64,000 nucleotides of DNA, from positions 124,001 through 188,000 of the forward strand of contig JAMZAV010001047.1 of NCBI GenBank assembly GCA_024449915.1, given 5' to 3'. The stretch is from Sweltsa coloradensis (Eukaryota > Arthropoda > Insecta > Plecoptera > Chloroperlidae). Each line of letters opens with the position of its first letter. The first letter of the stretch is position 1. Positions 1-11,938 of this stretch are shown here, piece by piece. The notes beneath the pieces are model-generated. The model made no database searches and was not told where the DNA came from. It saw only the letters and a program-made list of their open reading frames with translations. Made by a program: the position numbers and the translations under genes.

Positions 1-352
1 AGATGACCTCAGCGTACGAGTAGATGGCTCAAGGGGTTCTTGTTGAGTTTTCTTCCTCTTGTCAACTCTTGTTGTCGGAGGTGGACGGCCTAAAAACATG
101 TCCACAGGGAGAGCTTTTGGTTGAATATGACAGCCTTGCAAAACATGTTTCACACACAACATGAACACACGGGACGATGCTAAAAGACTTCCAGCCACAT
201 GGAAACATGTTTTGCAAGGCTTTCATATTCAACCAAAAGCTCTCCCTGTGGACATGTTTTTAGGCCGTCCACCTCCGACAACAAGAGTTGACAAGAGGAA
301 GAAAACTCAACAAGAACCCCTTGAGCCATCTACTCGTACGCTGAGGTCATCT
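1..352. repeat. Near-perfect long inverted repeat (150-bp arms)
   Basis: Bases 1-150 are the reverse complement of 203-352 with one mismatch; 151-202 is the spacer. The arm continues to the window edge, so the left boundary is unknown. Both arms hold the same coding stretch, which matches the end of a Penelope-like polyprotein. It could be a head-to-head Penelope arrangement or an assembly fold-back artefact. Confidence 0.9.
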
Positions 353-361
353 AAAAAGTAA
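161..361 (+). pseudogene. Penelope-like retroelement, C-terminal end of the polyprotein
   Basis: This 66-residue reading frame begins with residues resembling the conserved tail of Penelope-like proteins: an N-M-x-R-D-D block, then L-P-x-T-W-K (here MNTRDDAKRLPATWKHVL). It ends in a basic Lys/Arg-rich tail and a stop at 359-361. Penelope proteins join a reverse transcriptase to a GIY-YIG endonuclease; neither domain is visible, because upstream sequence is replaced by the inverted arm. The hammerhead-like segment about 170 bp downstream is where Penelope 3' sequences carry one. The family match is from memory of the conserved tail, not from an alignment. Confidence 0.45.
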
Positions 362-529
362 TAGAGTGTGTTGATGTCTTCACAGTTTTTTAAAATATCG
401 GGATGTTCATAATATTTTGTCATTAGTACCTATGTTTTCTAAGCTTTTGGTTTTGTCTTTGTATCCAGTTGCAGTGTTTGTTAAGAAGTAAGGTTTTGTT
501 TGTTTTGATATTGTTTTATGTTTTAAATT

Positions 530-580
530 TCCTTGAAGATGGGCAGGGAGAACTGCCCGAAACGTTGGAACTAATAATAA
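530..580 (+). ncRNA. Degenerate hammerhead-like 3' segment of a Penelope-like element
   Basis: The layout TGAAGATG, a GGCAG/CTGCC hairpin, then CGAAACGTTGG resembles the 3' segment of Penelope-like elements in which hammerhead motifs have been described. The CTGATGA core is not intact, so self-cleavage is unlikely. Its place after the polyprotein tail supports the Penelope reading. Confidence 0.4.
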
Positions 581-611
581 AACCACACGGACTCCCCGAA
601 AATACAATGTC

Positions 612-616
<5 letters not shown>

Positions 617-657
<41 letters not shown>
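617..657. repeat. (TA)n microsatellite
   Basis: An uninterrupted run of about 20 AT units directly after the Penelope-like 3' segment. From 660 to 926 I see only AT-rich sequence with no coding or structural signal. Confidence 0.95.
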
Positions 658-662
<5 letters not shown>

Positions 663-926
663 TTTTAAAGATTGTACTCAAAATTGCTTATTGAGTTATT
701 GCTATTGGAGATTTTGAATCTCTGTCTTTTACTTGCAATTGATACCCCTGTTTAGGCTATGATTTTAATGTGTAGGCATACCGACAATGATGTGGAAGGG
801 GGCCCCCCTTAGGTAGCAGGTATTGTCTTTGTAGGTAGTGTTGATGTGCCAAAGGGTGTCTGATAATTTGCCACAACATTATTAGTATTTTGTGTTTTTT
901 TTTTTCATGTGCAGAGAGTGGCTACT

Positions 927-2115
927 TTAGCCATTCTTCTTTCTTGCTATCCAGTATATAGTGGCTTCTTTCTCTGACCTGCTCATATCATTGGTCAGGG
1001 AGTCAATGTCATGCGGAAGTGCGGCGCACCTGAAAAGGTATGTGCTCTGTTCGTGGGATTCGAAATGACATAATTTACAAGTGGCCGGGTCGGTGGTGAT
1101 GTTGAATCTGTTCAGATGGTGTTGCAGAACGTCATGGCCAGTTGCAAGCCGGAACTGGGCTGTGGGCAGTTTTACGAGACCAGTTTTTGTCTGGTCCTTT
1201 TTTGATCTCATCCCACCAAAATTTCATTGTTGCAGCCTCTTCTGTGCTGTTTTTGAAGACCTTTTCCATGATCAAGACAATCTCCCATTTTACATGGTGA
1301 AATGTCGTAGAGAGAGCTGGTGGGGGATCATTTTTGGTGCCGCTTTTGGCTAAAGTCAGCTTTTTTGTTCCCCAGAATTTGACAGTGGCTGGGAGATCCA
1401 CTGAACTTCAAGAGTTCTGTCTTGTTGACGGAGGCTAGTGAAAGAGTTTTTGAAGAGCAGCACATAGCTGCTTTTGTGACGAACTGTATGGCTGAGATGC
1501 TGTCACAGAGGATGACATATTTATGTTTTTTGGGAGGAAAGATCTGCATTTCTGCCATTTTAGGCTGCCCTGGCGAGTACTGTGACTTCAGCATCAAAGT
1601 GTATTGCCTCTGCGCCAAGAAGGGTGGCCGCTCGTCTGGGCCCGGGTAGAATTGGCCCAGAGCATGGCTCTGCTAATCGTACAAGGCGATTCAAGAGAAA
1701 AAGTCCACCTCGCAAACATCAGCTAGTAAGAGCGGAGTATATTACTCCCCGAAACTAGAGGCGAGCTCTGGCAATCGTCGTCGGGGACATCTCCCCCTTC
1801 CCTTGACGACCTCCCCGACGACGATGACACAGACGATGACTACTACCGCGACGTGAGAAACCCCCTTCCTCTCCTTACCCGTGGCTGGTTCTGATCAGTA
1901 TGGTCCCCTCCCTATATCCCCTAGGCTAGAGTGGTTCATTATGACCTAACGTTTGCCGCGCCTTTAATCCAAATAAACCAAAAAATCCTAAAACAAGGCA
2001 GTATACGTTGTAACCGGAGCAATTGGTGGTTTTGTCGTCGGAGCCATCTGTGAAGACGTGCACCCATTCTTTGAGAGGGAAGTGCTTTTCAAGTGTGCCA
2101 TAGGCAGAATTTTCA
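927..2115 (-). pseudogene. Non-LTR retrotransposon remnant with RNase H domain, interrupted
   Basis: Read from 2115 down, the minus strand gives VHVFTDGS, the start of an RNase H domain. It resumes after an insertion with FDAEVTVLARAA, then LCDSISAIQ and PSHCQILGNKKAD, all standard RNase H blocks of I/Jockey-type elements. The C-terminal FRLATGHDVLQHHL and a C-x2-C...H...C knuckle follow. The parts lie in three frames with stops, so the gene is dead. Nearest class: LINEs that encode RNase H (I/R1/LOA/Jockey group). Confidence 0.8.
1640..1987 (+). mobile_element. Insertion inside the LINE RNase H domain, related to Helentron-like family 2
   Basis: This block separates two halves of the RNase H domain. 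Its end (1920-1985, TAGGCTAGAGTGG, CATTATGACCTAAC, then an AATAAACC-type tail) matches the inner part of the GACGAGTGAG family seen at 30240-30345 and 61995-62100. Its start (1640-1727) is repeated in reverse at 8175-8275, and an 'actagaggcgagctct' piece recurs at 10636-10651. Boundaries are approximate. Confidence 0.55.
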
Positions 2116-2654
2116 GCTCTTTAGGTCCAGATCTTCTTTTTTCTCAATAGGGAACTGTCCTTGGTTTCTAATCTATCTAACACGTATTTAGTAATTTGTA
2201 ATATTAAATGTAATAAACATCGCAATTAAATAAACTATAAAAAATAAAATCTGTGGATTTAGGAGAAGAGGATTGGCAGAACTGTCAGCTCGCCGCCTTG
2301 GCGAACCTTACGATGACGTCAAGCCCACCTGCAATGGCGCATGGCCGTTTTTCGGCGCGAAGCCCGGTTCAAATTTTTCCTCACTCACAGTTAGCGCTAA
2401 TAAAAGCCGGACGCATAAAAAACTATACTGGTCGGTATTGAGGTTATTAGTAGGACATATTCACATTTGGTAATGAAGGACAGTTCCCTATTCCATCAAT
2501 TTTTAAATTAGGTGTAAGATATGATTTGATGTGTCAGGCAAACTTGCTGGAGTGTACGTACACTTTGTAGTTTAACCAATAGATATCAATTTATTCTGTG
2601 CTATGGATTGATTGGATTCACTATAATCTGAATAAGAAAACTTGATTACTGACT
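2116..2654. other. No recognisable feature
   Basis: No open reading frame with family resemblance, RNA gene or clear repeat. A short CpG-richer patch lies at 2285-2380 within AT-rich sequence. Confidence 0.5.
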
Positions 2655-3107
2655 TAAATAAATTCATATTTAGTCTACCCACTCAGTCATATATCTGATT
2701 TTCATTGGGGACAGCTGTAAACCAAAGCGACCAAGCCAACTATGTAGGCCTCGACGCAATTGACGAGTGAGCGATAACCAACCAAAGATCGATATTTTTT
2801 AATAGGAAATATAACAATCGGTGGTATGGACAGTGCGAACACCCGCGGATCAAAAGCCAGAATCAACAAGGCCGATTCAGAAAAACCTAGAATTTGTTAT
2901 TGTGCCTCGTTGCTAGGATGGCTCCAAAGTCACCGTTTCAAATTCCTAAGACAAGAACTGATGGAAGTTAAAAAACTTCTGACTTTGAGCGGGAATCGTA
3001 CGCTGGACCTTTTGCATTGAAAGCAGCATTGATTTAAGAAGGCTACCCCTTTTTTAATAAATGGAAGCAGGTAGGCCTATAGGCTAACCGCAAGACCAAC
3101 GAGCCTC
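2655..3107 (-). mobile_element. tRNA-headed SINE, family A, copy 1
   Basis: It matches 60715-61117 over nearly its whole length. On the minus strand the tRNA-like head is at the right end (about 3107-2985, interrupted near 3020-3085 by ~60 extra bases). The body passes 2820-2990, and the tail is the 'actgagtgggtagactaaa' region at 2660-2700. The internal B box is decayed in this copy. Confidence 0.7.
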
Positions 3108-3794
3108 ATCGTGTCATTTGATTTTGCTTTTGGCGAGTGCGGTCGAGTGCTGCACGTTTCTAGTGTCAAGGATACTATTACATAATATTTAATAATAATT
3201 ATACACTTCGTTGGGTGTGACATCCCAACTCCCAATCGAATACTATAGTGTTGCAGGAATGAAATTTCAAATCGAACCAACCGCAAGGTTTGCTCCCCTG
3301 TATCCACTTTCGGGTAGAAAATGGTGTTAGTTAACCTCGCGAGTGGAGTAGGTGGAGCTATTTCACCCAGTTACAAAGGATCGCCTAACCTAACGTTTTC
3401 CAAATATCAAATACGTAGCAGCCATCAGAAAACACTGGGGTATTGTCTGTGTTGAGTTGTAATTTTTATGTTGGACAAGGTTCTGGAGTTTGAACGCCAT
3501 TTTTATTGGCGCCTAATTTTATCTCCACTAGTTCCACTTCTTCAACTACCTCACCGAGCGAGTGGAGTTGGTGGTACCACCCTTTCAAATAGTTATACAG
3601 AGGAACACGGTGGAAGTGGGAAAAAATGTTACAGGAGAACAGCTTTTGTTCCACTTTTAGTAAAAGGTGGGGAAAGTTGAGACAGGGGAAGTGAGTGATA
3701 ATTTATAGTGATACTCCCGACATTTCATATATCTTTTTTGTGATTTACGTTGTTGAAAACGTGTTTTGTTCACTAAATACAGTTGATTGCAGCA
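3108..3794. other. No recognisable feature
   Basis: I find no gene or repeat boundary here. Short motifs such as GAGTGGAGTAGGTGGAGCT and GAGTGGAGTTGGTGGTACC (near 3340 and 3560) are weakly similar to each other. Confidence 0.4.
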
Positions 3795-3802
3795 GTTGAT
3801 CT

Positions 3803-4325
3803 TGGGACATCTAGGTGCCCGTTACGGCGCCGCAGCCAAGCCGTGGTGCGCTAACACACCCGGGCACCTTATACACCAAGCAGAGTTGGGGTGATTTCGA
3901 GGTGTCACCCAACCGTCATGAAACGTGATGTGAACTTAAAAAACTATCAAAATCAAGGGGATTTGGGTAGGCCTACCTGACAACACAATTGCCAAATTTG
4001 GTTGGTGTACGAGCATTCCTTCTTGGTGAAAATATGACTTGAAACATGCTCAAAATCACTTTAGGATGTTTGTCTAGGTGCCCGTTAGGGCGCCGCACCC
4101 AAACCGCGGGGCGCTACACACTCGGGCACCTTATACAGCAAGCAGAGTGGGGGTGATTTCGAGGTGCCCCAGCCATCATGAAAACGTGATGTGAACTTGA
4201 AAACTATCAAAATCGAGGGGATTTAGGTACCCGACAACACATGCCAAATTTGGTTGGGGTACGAGCATTCCTCCTTGGTGGAAAATATTACTTGAAACAT
4301 GCTCAAAAATCACTTTAAGGATGTT
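3803..4325. repeat. Tandem duplication, two units of about 255-270 bp
   Basis: Unit 1 (about 3803-4070) and unit 2 (about 4071-4325) both begin with TCTAGGTGCCCGTTA and run through GGGCACCTTATAC, GGTGATTTCGAGGTG, ATGATGTGAACTT-type and ACGAGCATTCC blocks in the same order. They differ at scattered positions and by small indels, so the duplication is not recent. Confidence 0.85.
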
Positions 4326-4339
4326 AGTTACTACTACCA

Positions 4340-5815
4340 TTGCTAGAGACGTGACGACCATGTTAAATATTGTACCAACAATTTCTGTCTCACTCATCGA
4401 GTTCAACTCTGCACTGCTACGAGCGCTACGAGCGCCACAAGAGTTTCGCGAGCTCGTGGCCACGCATGAAGTTAGTAAGTGCACCCATAGAGGTCGCCCC
4501 ACAATTTCAACGACGCATCCCCACTCGACGGTCCAGATCGTAGCCAAGGTCTGCTGGATCTCCGCCTAGCGGAGGATCGTCTAACTCTCTAGGTTCCACA
4601 CGAGCGAGTTAGACGAGCCTCCGCCAGGTGGCGGAGATGTAGTAGACCTTGATCGTAACTACGTAGATGCGCCCGGCCGGAAGTGTGTCAACTCCACGAA
4701 CTAACTCGAAAATTATTGCGCGCCTATTTAAAATAATATACATTTGGGCAAATAAATTTCGTTGGTCCATTGTAGAATGATTGTAGATATTACAAAGCAG
4801 ACTTGCGAAATGGTTATCACTGGAAATCTTTACAATACTATAGACGCAATAGTATTTAATACAGTAATTTTATGATGTTAAATTTGAAGTCTTCATTACG
4901 CTCATTCCATTCATATGTTTTGTTTATTATTATAATTATTATTTATTCCTTTTTGACAACGGGACGGGTGTCCCACAAGTGCAATACAATATAGTGTTAG
5001 AATATGAATCTTAATAAACATGTTTTTTAGGGCGCGGAAGTGGTTTCCTTAGCAACAAATAAAATACATACATGCCTAAAACCAAATTGTATTTTTACGA
5101 TCTCACTTCTAAATGGGATAGACGATAAATAAATAAATTTTAAATATCTTCAACAAATACGCCGATATTATAGTTAATTCCATAACGCAGAAAACAATAG
5201 TATGCAAGCTTGGCTGCACCAATGGCAGCACAGTGCAGGCAAAGATTGTCCTCCTTTGTAAATCAGTTTTTAACGGAATGGATAGACGTTTAAATAAATA
5301 AAAAATAAATTTAAGTCGTGCCTGTGTGTAAATTTATCTGGAAGCTGCTCCACATACCATGATAATAAATATAGTAATTCCAAGAACCATAGACATCGTT
5401 GCTCGTCGTTGTAACTTGTTAGCAAATGCATTACTTTGTGCTTTAAAATATTTTTAGGATTCCTCTAATGCAATGTTACCTGTTCATCAAACTATCATTA
5501 ACTAGATTGTTTATAATATGCTTACGAAACGAACAAACACGCAACAAACAAATAAACTGGATAATTTAGCTATTGTATTACATCAGTGTTCAGGATAATG
5601 TACGCGCACCTTGTATTTGAGTTAAAATGTACAATACAAATACCTTGTTTGGGTATTTTCTTCTCGTTGTTGCTTCGAAGCAATCAAGAACATCTTTCAT
5701 ATTTTAACATATTATTATAAAGAGATTACAAGTCAACAATCAATAATTCTAGGAATCAAATTGTGACGATGAAACATCGTTTTTTTTAGATTTGATAATT
5801 GTGAAAATTACAATT
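4340..5815. repeat. Large inverted duplication, arm A
   Basis: The sequence is the diverged reverse complement of about 12220-13700. Shared blocks include the GAGCGCTACGAGCGCC stretch (4425), GGCCGGAAGTGTGTCAACTCC (4673), the block around 4905-4925, GTCTATCCCATTTAGAAGT (reverse of 5106-5125) and the 5640-5800 tail. Arm A carries a palindromic insertion at 4545-4651 and extra sequence near 4925-5008, both absent from arm B. It may be two opposed copies of an unknown element or an inverted segmental duplication. Confidence 0.85.
4545..4651. mobile_element. Palindromic hAT-type MITE with 8-bp target duplication
   Basis: The ends are CAAGGTCTGCT and AGTAGACCTTG, and the interior folds back through GGATCTCCGCC/GGCGGAGAT. 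Flanking 8-mers are ATCGTAGC and ATCGTAAC (one mismatch). Arm B of the inverted duplication lacks the element and keeps a single copy of the target (near 13015-13035), which confirms an insertion. An 8-bp duplication with CA-starting ends fits the hAT superfamily. Confidence 0.75.
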
Positions 5816-7274
5816 ACAGCTTAATCTGTTTTGTCGTTCGGCCATATGGGACTAAACAGACGAGACATATTTTTACAAACCGACATATTTTTACAAAACC
5901 GACAAATTAATCCCGAGGAAGATGTAGGGATGTTCGATTTTGTGCTGTGAGCGTTGAGTGACTGTTGTGCATGTCTAGCCCTTATTCTCAGAAAACACTA
6001 ATCTTGCCTCTGCGAAGAAGGGAATGAATTCCTTTTACCTGGAGACCAATTAATACATGCATTGTCTAGTCTACTCAATGGTCTAGTATATAGGTGGTCG
6101 AACACGTGTCTTGCAGCGTAGAGTTGGAATGGTGGGGGGGGGGGGGGGGGGCGTTCAATTTGGTGTAACGTCACTGTCCAGGTCATAACTCAAAGAATAG
6201 CTAGATAAGTAACTAGAATCGGAGTTGTAACTATAGCTGACACTGACATTAATTGTGGGGTTTTCGAAAAACGATTTTTTCGATTTTCATAAAAAGAAAA
6301 TTGCACCACCACAATGCCTATCCTTATGCTTTTATTCCACGACAGGATCAAAACATCTTTCTCCTAGCATCGGAGCATGTTTCGTTAATAGCTGGTAATT
6401 TTTATTGGTTTGATTTACTTCTTTAAAAGCATTTAAATAAGCCTTATAATATAACCGTATACAACTACTAATAATAATATATTAAAAAAATGTATACATA
6501 CATTTCTTCAATATCCAACTAAAACAATGCGAAACGAAATCCTTTTAAATGTAAGTCACACAATTTCCAGGGTTGCGTAAGTTTGTGTATGAAAGTGACT
6601 TACTAAAAGTTTAGTTTATTGGAAATTTGCTAAAAACATGGTTGTTTGTGTGATATAAAAATAATAAAACTTCTAATTTTAAACAGGTTTTAAATATAAA
6701 TAGATTTTTTCGACTTTGGACTTTGTTAATAAGTAGATAATTGACATCATCCGTGATTTTTTCTGGCTGAATGACAAAATATTGATAATCTGAGACTGTA
6801 AGGCAAAATATTTACAAAGTTGTCGCTGTCGATCGACTACTGTCGCACTAGTTAGTAAATAGTTTTTAGTTTATACGAGGATGTGGGGAAGAAAGTCCCA
6901 TGCTGGTCAGAACCAAGCTACGGGGGTAAGTCAAGGAAAAGGGGGTTCTCACATAGCGGTCTTCGACCCCCTGGTTGTGGTTTGAACCAAAATGTCAAGT
7001 ACGTTAAACAAACAACGAAATTGAAAATTAATGACATTGTTAAATGATTTGCATTCAGCCAGCCTATTGGATAATTTTATATACATGGGCTTTGTTTGGT
7101 TTGGTCCGGAGTATAAGGAATTTCTTTCCCTCTTTATACCATATCTATAGTGCGTTTACTCGCGAGTAGAACACATTGTTCTCTTGCGAGAGCGGAGTTC
7201 TTTTGTATGTCAGCTAATTGAATTCTATACAATATCAGACACCGAGGAGCAACAAGCCCGAAGATTGAGAATAA
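5816..7274. other. No gene seen; AT-rich with a poly-G run
   Basis: AT-rich sequence with no coding signal. A run of about 18 G lies at 6134-6152. No repeat boundary is evident. Confidence 0.5.
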
Positions 7275-7682
7275 GATTAGACTAGGAGTCATAAAAATAT
7301 TTAATTCATAAATTAATAAATAAGTTTATCCAATACAATCATTTACTCTTGAAATCATTATTAAAATCAAAATCAAATGCTATTACAAAAATGGATGATT
7401 TTTTTGTAAGTTTTATTCACTTTGAATGAAAAAAATCGGATATCATTTACGGTTTTTTAGTATTTTATTTACATTATTTCGTATAATGACAAAATACTTA
7501 AAAACCGTAAATATAGGCCGATTTTTTTCGTTCAAAGTGGATAAAACTTACAAAAATTTATCCATTTTTGTAATAGCATTTTATTTTGATTTAAATAATG
7601 ATTTCAAGAGTTAATGTTTGTATTGGATAAACTTATTCATCATTGTATTAAATAAATATTTTTATGACATCCTAGTCTAATC
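7275..7682. repeat. Long imperfect fold-back, about 190-bp arms
   Basis: It begins GATTAGACTAGG and ends CCTAGTCTAATC. The arms stay complementary, with mismatches, through TTTATCCAATACAA/TTGTATTGGATAAA, GCTATTACAAAAATGGAT and GATTTTTTTCGTTCAAAGTG to a central ~24-nt loop near 7470-7493. This is a fold-back MITE or hairpin-RNA source. Confidence 0.8.
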
Positions 7683-9459
7683 ATCTGGTCAATCATCGGC
7701 CGTGTTGCTCCTTGGAATCTGAAATTGTAGTGTGGCCGGCACAACAGTGTGCAAAAGTGAGGTCTTTCCGAACCTGGTGAAAGACAAAACAACAAAATAA
7801 TATGCCGATCGTTGAATGCTCGGCGAAGAATTTCCCTCCCCCCACTGATGGATTAGCTCGTACAAACCAGGTTTTAACGTGGAATGCAGAGATATTTACT
7901 CTGGAAAGCTTTCTAGCCGTAAATGCGCCACCAAGCGGATAATTTGTGGTAATTACCAAGCTCGTGAAAAAGACAATTATTTTAATTATGTAATATGTGA
8001 TTTGATCGCGCAATGTGTGTAGCTCTTTGTAAACAACCTGTCAATATGATTCGATTGATGGATTTAGATTTAAATGATTTGCTTGTTTTTGTGGTGTGTG
8101 CGTGTGGATATTATATGTAAATAACTTTAAAAAAATTTAAAATAAGTTAAAAAATAAATAGATCTTCGTGATTTTTTCTGGCTCTGCTAGCTGATGTTTG
8201 AAGGTGGACTTTTCTCTTGAATCGCCTTGTACGATTAGCAGAGCCATGCTCTGGGCAAATTCTACCCCGGGCCCAGAAGGGGTAAAGAAATTGTAAAACA
8301 CAATGCAAATACTCGCGCCAGGGAAGCAGAGCATTTGAAAATATCTACTTGAATATGAAAAACGATTCTTCCTTCCAATGACAACAAACAAATCATAAAA
8401 CTCCGTCTCATACATTGTAATTGTACATCATTATAAAGAAATACCACTCAACGCCCAACTCAAATGCGCGCGCACTCGGGTGTTGATGATTCTGCAGAAC
8501 AGTTGATTTGATATACAGTATGGAAATTTGCACAAAAATTTGTACATGCACTTAAATAAATTCCCGGAGTTGACCAAAATTGAGTAAATTACGGAGATTT
8601 CACGAATTTTTTAATCAAAATCAAGGAATTAATTTACGAATACTCGTAATGTATCTCATGGACTGATTCTTATCAACGTTAGTGAGAAATATGATAACAA
8701 AGTTATTAAACCGTTTACCGAAAAAATTGAAACTAGAAAGGTCTAAAAACATTTTAAATGTAAAATTACACATGATGTGATAGTGATATGTCCGTCAATA
8801 TGACGAATGAAAGGTTCACTTGATTAAGTTTATTTGCGCAATATTGTAACAAATTCAATTTTGTTATGTAAAATGAATGTTCATTATTTTGTGCCCTCGC
8901 TATGCCCAGTCGATGCTGCTAACACGCTATTTGATGAGTTTTTTTTTATAATATCCTTAACAATGTTGTGCTTTAGCTGCTTTATGGAAAGACGGCTCTG
9001 GTTCACTTGCCAAATTAGATTGTTACTTTATAAAATGTTACCTCCTGTATATACTTCCTCATAATATACTTTCTTATAAGGATGCCTACCTACAATAATA
9101 GCATTTAGCCGCAAAATAACTTCATAATAATAGTTATAATGACAGTTTAGACAAACAAACTTTTAGAAATTTCAAATAAAAATAGATAACGTTTTATGTT
9201 TATTTTATATAATATGATAATATCTAACATTATATTTTACACTAGAAAACAAATTATCTGTATGGAATTTAATATTAATCACGAAACCTAAAAACGAAAT
9301 GCTGATAATGAAATACACAGAAATCATGCAACGGCCGATTCCTGGACCTGCTCACAGTTTGACTTGCTTGTTGTGCAAAACAAATCCGTCCCTGAAGAAG
9401 ATCAATAATAATTGTCTACAAAAATATTTTTATTCTTCACTACAATTCAGAAATTAAAA
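7683..9459. other. No gene seen; one shared repeat fragment
   Basis: Only 8175-8275 is recognisable: it is the reverse complement of 1640-1727 (core AGCATGGCTCTGCTAATCGT and the ATTCAAGAGAAAA block). The rest is AT-rich without coding signal or clear repeats. Confidence 0.5.
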
Positions 9460-9585
9460 AAGTCCGCCCCAACAGGGAATCGAACCACGGATATTGTCAC
9501 AATGAGTAAGAAGATACAAACAATATAAATTACAATGTTGCTGCTGGCCCATAACCACCAAGTAGGAGATTGACATAATATTGAT
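9460..9585 (-). mobile_element. tRNA-like segment (SINE head or tRNA pseudogene)
   Basis: On the minus strand a perfect RNA polymerase III B box (GGTTCGATTCC) lies near 9484-9499. A TTGGTGGTTATGGG stretch about 60 nt upstream resembles a D-arm/A box, and T-rich sequence follows the B box. No acceptor stem closes, so it is not a working tRNA gene. Confidence 0.4.
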
Positions 9586-9589
9586 CTCC

Positions 9590-9803
9590 TCATACTCTAA
9601 TGATTTTCACGTAATAATTTGACAAAAAACGTGACAGGTTCAGAGATTTCGAAGGTCCCCTCCAATTTTTATCAAGATCGCATATGCCGTTTGCCCGGTA
9701 GAGCGCGAACAAACAGACAAAAAAACAAACAAAAAACACCAGAGCTAATTTTTTTTTTGGGGGGGGGGTCAGTGAAATGTTAGTCTTCGCTTTGCTCATC
9801 CAA
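9590..9803 (-). mobile_element. Helentron-like family 1, 5' part, minus copy
   Basis: Read on the minus strand it begins TTGGATGAGCAAAGCGAAGAC and continues through the family's TCTGTTTGTTCGCGCTC and GGCAAACGGCATATGCGATC blocks. It is truncated near 9590. It stands head to head with the plus copy starting at 9819. Confidence 0.8.
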
Positions 9804-9818
9804 TAAACAATCTAATTA

Positions 9819-10194
9819 TTGGATGAGCGTAACGAGCGTAGCGAGCGCAGCGAAGATCCATTTCACTACACTGGAGAAAAAAATCTGTAATGTATTTTTT
9901 TCTTTTTTTCGTATTTTTGTCTGTTTGTTAGCACGATTCCGGCTAAACCGATACTCCGATTGCGATGAAATTTTATGGAGGCCTTCGAAATTTCTGAACT
10001 CAGAACTGCCACGTTTTTGAGCACAATCGAAAAATTATTTCTCGTGAAAATCGCAATTTTACGATTTTTTTCGATTTTAAAAAATTCTTTGACTTATCAT
10101 GCTTTATCCGATTGTAATGATTTTTTCACAAAGCCTTAATTCATGAATTAATATATATTCGTGTGAAATTTTGAGCGTAATCGCAAAATACTAG
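9819..10194 (+). mobile_element. Helentron-like family 1, plus fragment
   Basis: It begins TTGGATGAGCG and follows the family through the ACACTGGAGAAAAAAATC, GATTCCGGCTAAACCGATAC and CCACGTTTTTGAGC blocks. It ends after AAAATACTAG, short of the usual 3' hairpin, so it is truncated or a deletion derivative. Confidence 0.75.
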
Positions 10195-10373
10195 TTTAGA
10201 AATTAGTTGGACTTTTCTATGAAGTATGACCTATCTCGGACCTTGGCTTGCTATTGTCCCAGTACCTGAGCGAGACCCTTCCTTTAATTACTTCCGCTCG
10301 GGCTTGTGATCAATGGATAATCCCTGGAAAATATCCGTTACTAAAATATTGATGTGTTCAATAAAATCACACT

Positions 10374-10616
10374 TTAAATAAACTATATTTTTATAAAGTT
10401 CTTACTTGAAATGTTGGTTAGATGACAGATAGTGCATTGACGAATCTACCACATTTATTATTTTTCTTGTAGCTCTATTTTGAGCCATATTGTTGATTGA
10501 ATAAAAGTGGGTCAAAATTTGGTTACAAGAAAAACAAAAAAAGTGGATTCGTCAACTCACTATAAGTCAGTTAAACACAATTTCAAGTAAGAATTTTGTA
10601 AAAATAAAGTTTATAA
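10374..10616. repeat. Fold-back repeat, about 110-bp arms
   Basis: Left-arm blocks (TTCTTACTTGAAAT, TTGACGAATC, CTACCAC) recur in reverse order and complement on the right (GTGG, GATTCGTCAA, ATTTCAAGTAAGAA). The centre is near 10495. A poly-G run follows at 10660-10672. Confidence 0.7.
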
Positions 10617-11370
10617 AAAGATATTACCTCCCGAAACTAGAGGCGAGCTCTAACGTGAGGGGGGGGGGGGGGCTATTGTCGATCACAATAAATACCATGC
10701 AATTGCAGTTCATCTGTTTATTTAATTTAAAACATGTTTTCATTGGTATATAAAATATAAATATTGTCAGTACAGTTAATGCATCGAAACGAAGCATCGA
10801 ATAGATATTCAAAGCAGTGTTCAATCAAATGGGTTTTCATTTACCCGCTACACTAAAAGAAAAATGAGGCTAACTTATTATGAATTTACAAAGAAACAGA
10901 ACAATTATTTCGTTTACTGTTTCCACTAAAAAATCTAAACTTGGTAATTTTCGAGCTAGGTCTCATTGGCAAAATCTCCCGTAAGAAAAGTAATAACATT
11001 GGTATACGATACGATACGATATACGTACGTTGGTAAAATATAGGCGGTAATTTTGGTGGTAAAAGTCCGTAAAACATAATTTCGATCAATTAGTCGTTCA
11101 AATAATAATTGTCAAAGTTTAATCAGCACACGTTAAACACGGCTTTTCTACATTTTCATATTATTATTATTATTCCACGGAACTAATAAAGATCGGAATG
11201 CGGGCTCACGCCAGTTTTCTGTTATGAAATGGTCACTTTCGATATTTATCTCTGCCGAGTTTCAAGTCTCGCTTTTCAAAATCACGAACTTTACAAACCG
11301 ATGCTAGATTAATTCCTGGAATCTCTGAATTCTATCTGGGAAGCCCTGTTATAAAACACTTGTAGAATTA
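10617..11370. other. No gene seen
   Basis: AT-rich sequence containing the shared 'actagaggcgagctct' fragment (10636-10651), a poly-G run and the short direct repeat GATACGATACGATA near 11007. No coding signal. Confidence 0.5.
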
Positions 11371-11938
11371 TTAGACGAGTGACCGAAGCGCATGAGGATT
11401 CAATAATTCAAGAAAATCGGCACTTCTGTGATTGTGTGCGTGTGTGTGTCTTCTATGAAAATCAGTTAAATCGCTGAATAGATTGTTCTGAAATTTTAAA
11501 CAGATATCCGGTGCGAGTTAACTGAGAACTGTTAATAAAATCAGCTAGATCCATTGCGATATAAATCTACAAGAAATGATAAATTGAAAAATAGTCTGCA
11601 AATGAATAGGACAATGGTTTTGCTTTTGAAAAAAATAAATGCCTCCTAGATGCTAGGAGGCATAGGAAAATATATTTGTAATTTGTTATGCAGTGATCGA
11701 ATCTTGCACGCTCAAGGTACCACCAAATTCCACTCGGAAATTAAATAAACTCTGCAATCTTTACACGTATTTCGTACTGGCTATGTTTTCCATAGTATTG
11801 ACACATATGACTGATTGTATGCATTTCAAAAAAAGTTGTATACTTTTTAAATTCAATCCAGAAATTACAAAATGTTTCCCGACCGGGGGTTTGAACCAAG
11901 CATGTGTTGAGTTCCCGGGAATATTCGCATTCAAGTAG
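11371..11938 (+). mobile_element. Helentron-like family 2, copy a (3' truncated)
   Basis: It starts TTAGACGAGTGACCGAAGCG and follows the family core: ATCGCTGAATAGATTG, then CTGAAATTTTAAACAGA, GATCCATTGCGAT and AGGTACCACCAAATTCC. The tRNA-like part is deleted: GAACC joins directly to AAGCATGTGTTGAGTTCCC. A family-like CATATGCATTTC block remains. Confidence 0.75.

Noticed and set aside
6134..6152. Long poly-G run as a regulatory quadruplex
   Set aside because: Single homopolymer of a kind seen at several repeat joints (10660, 48800, 49203); slippage or assembly uncertainty is the simpler reading.
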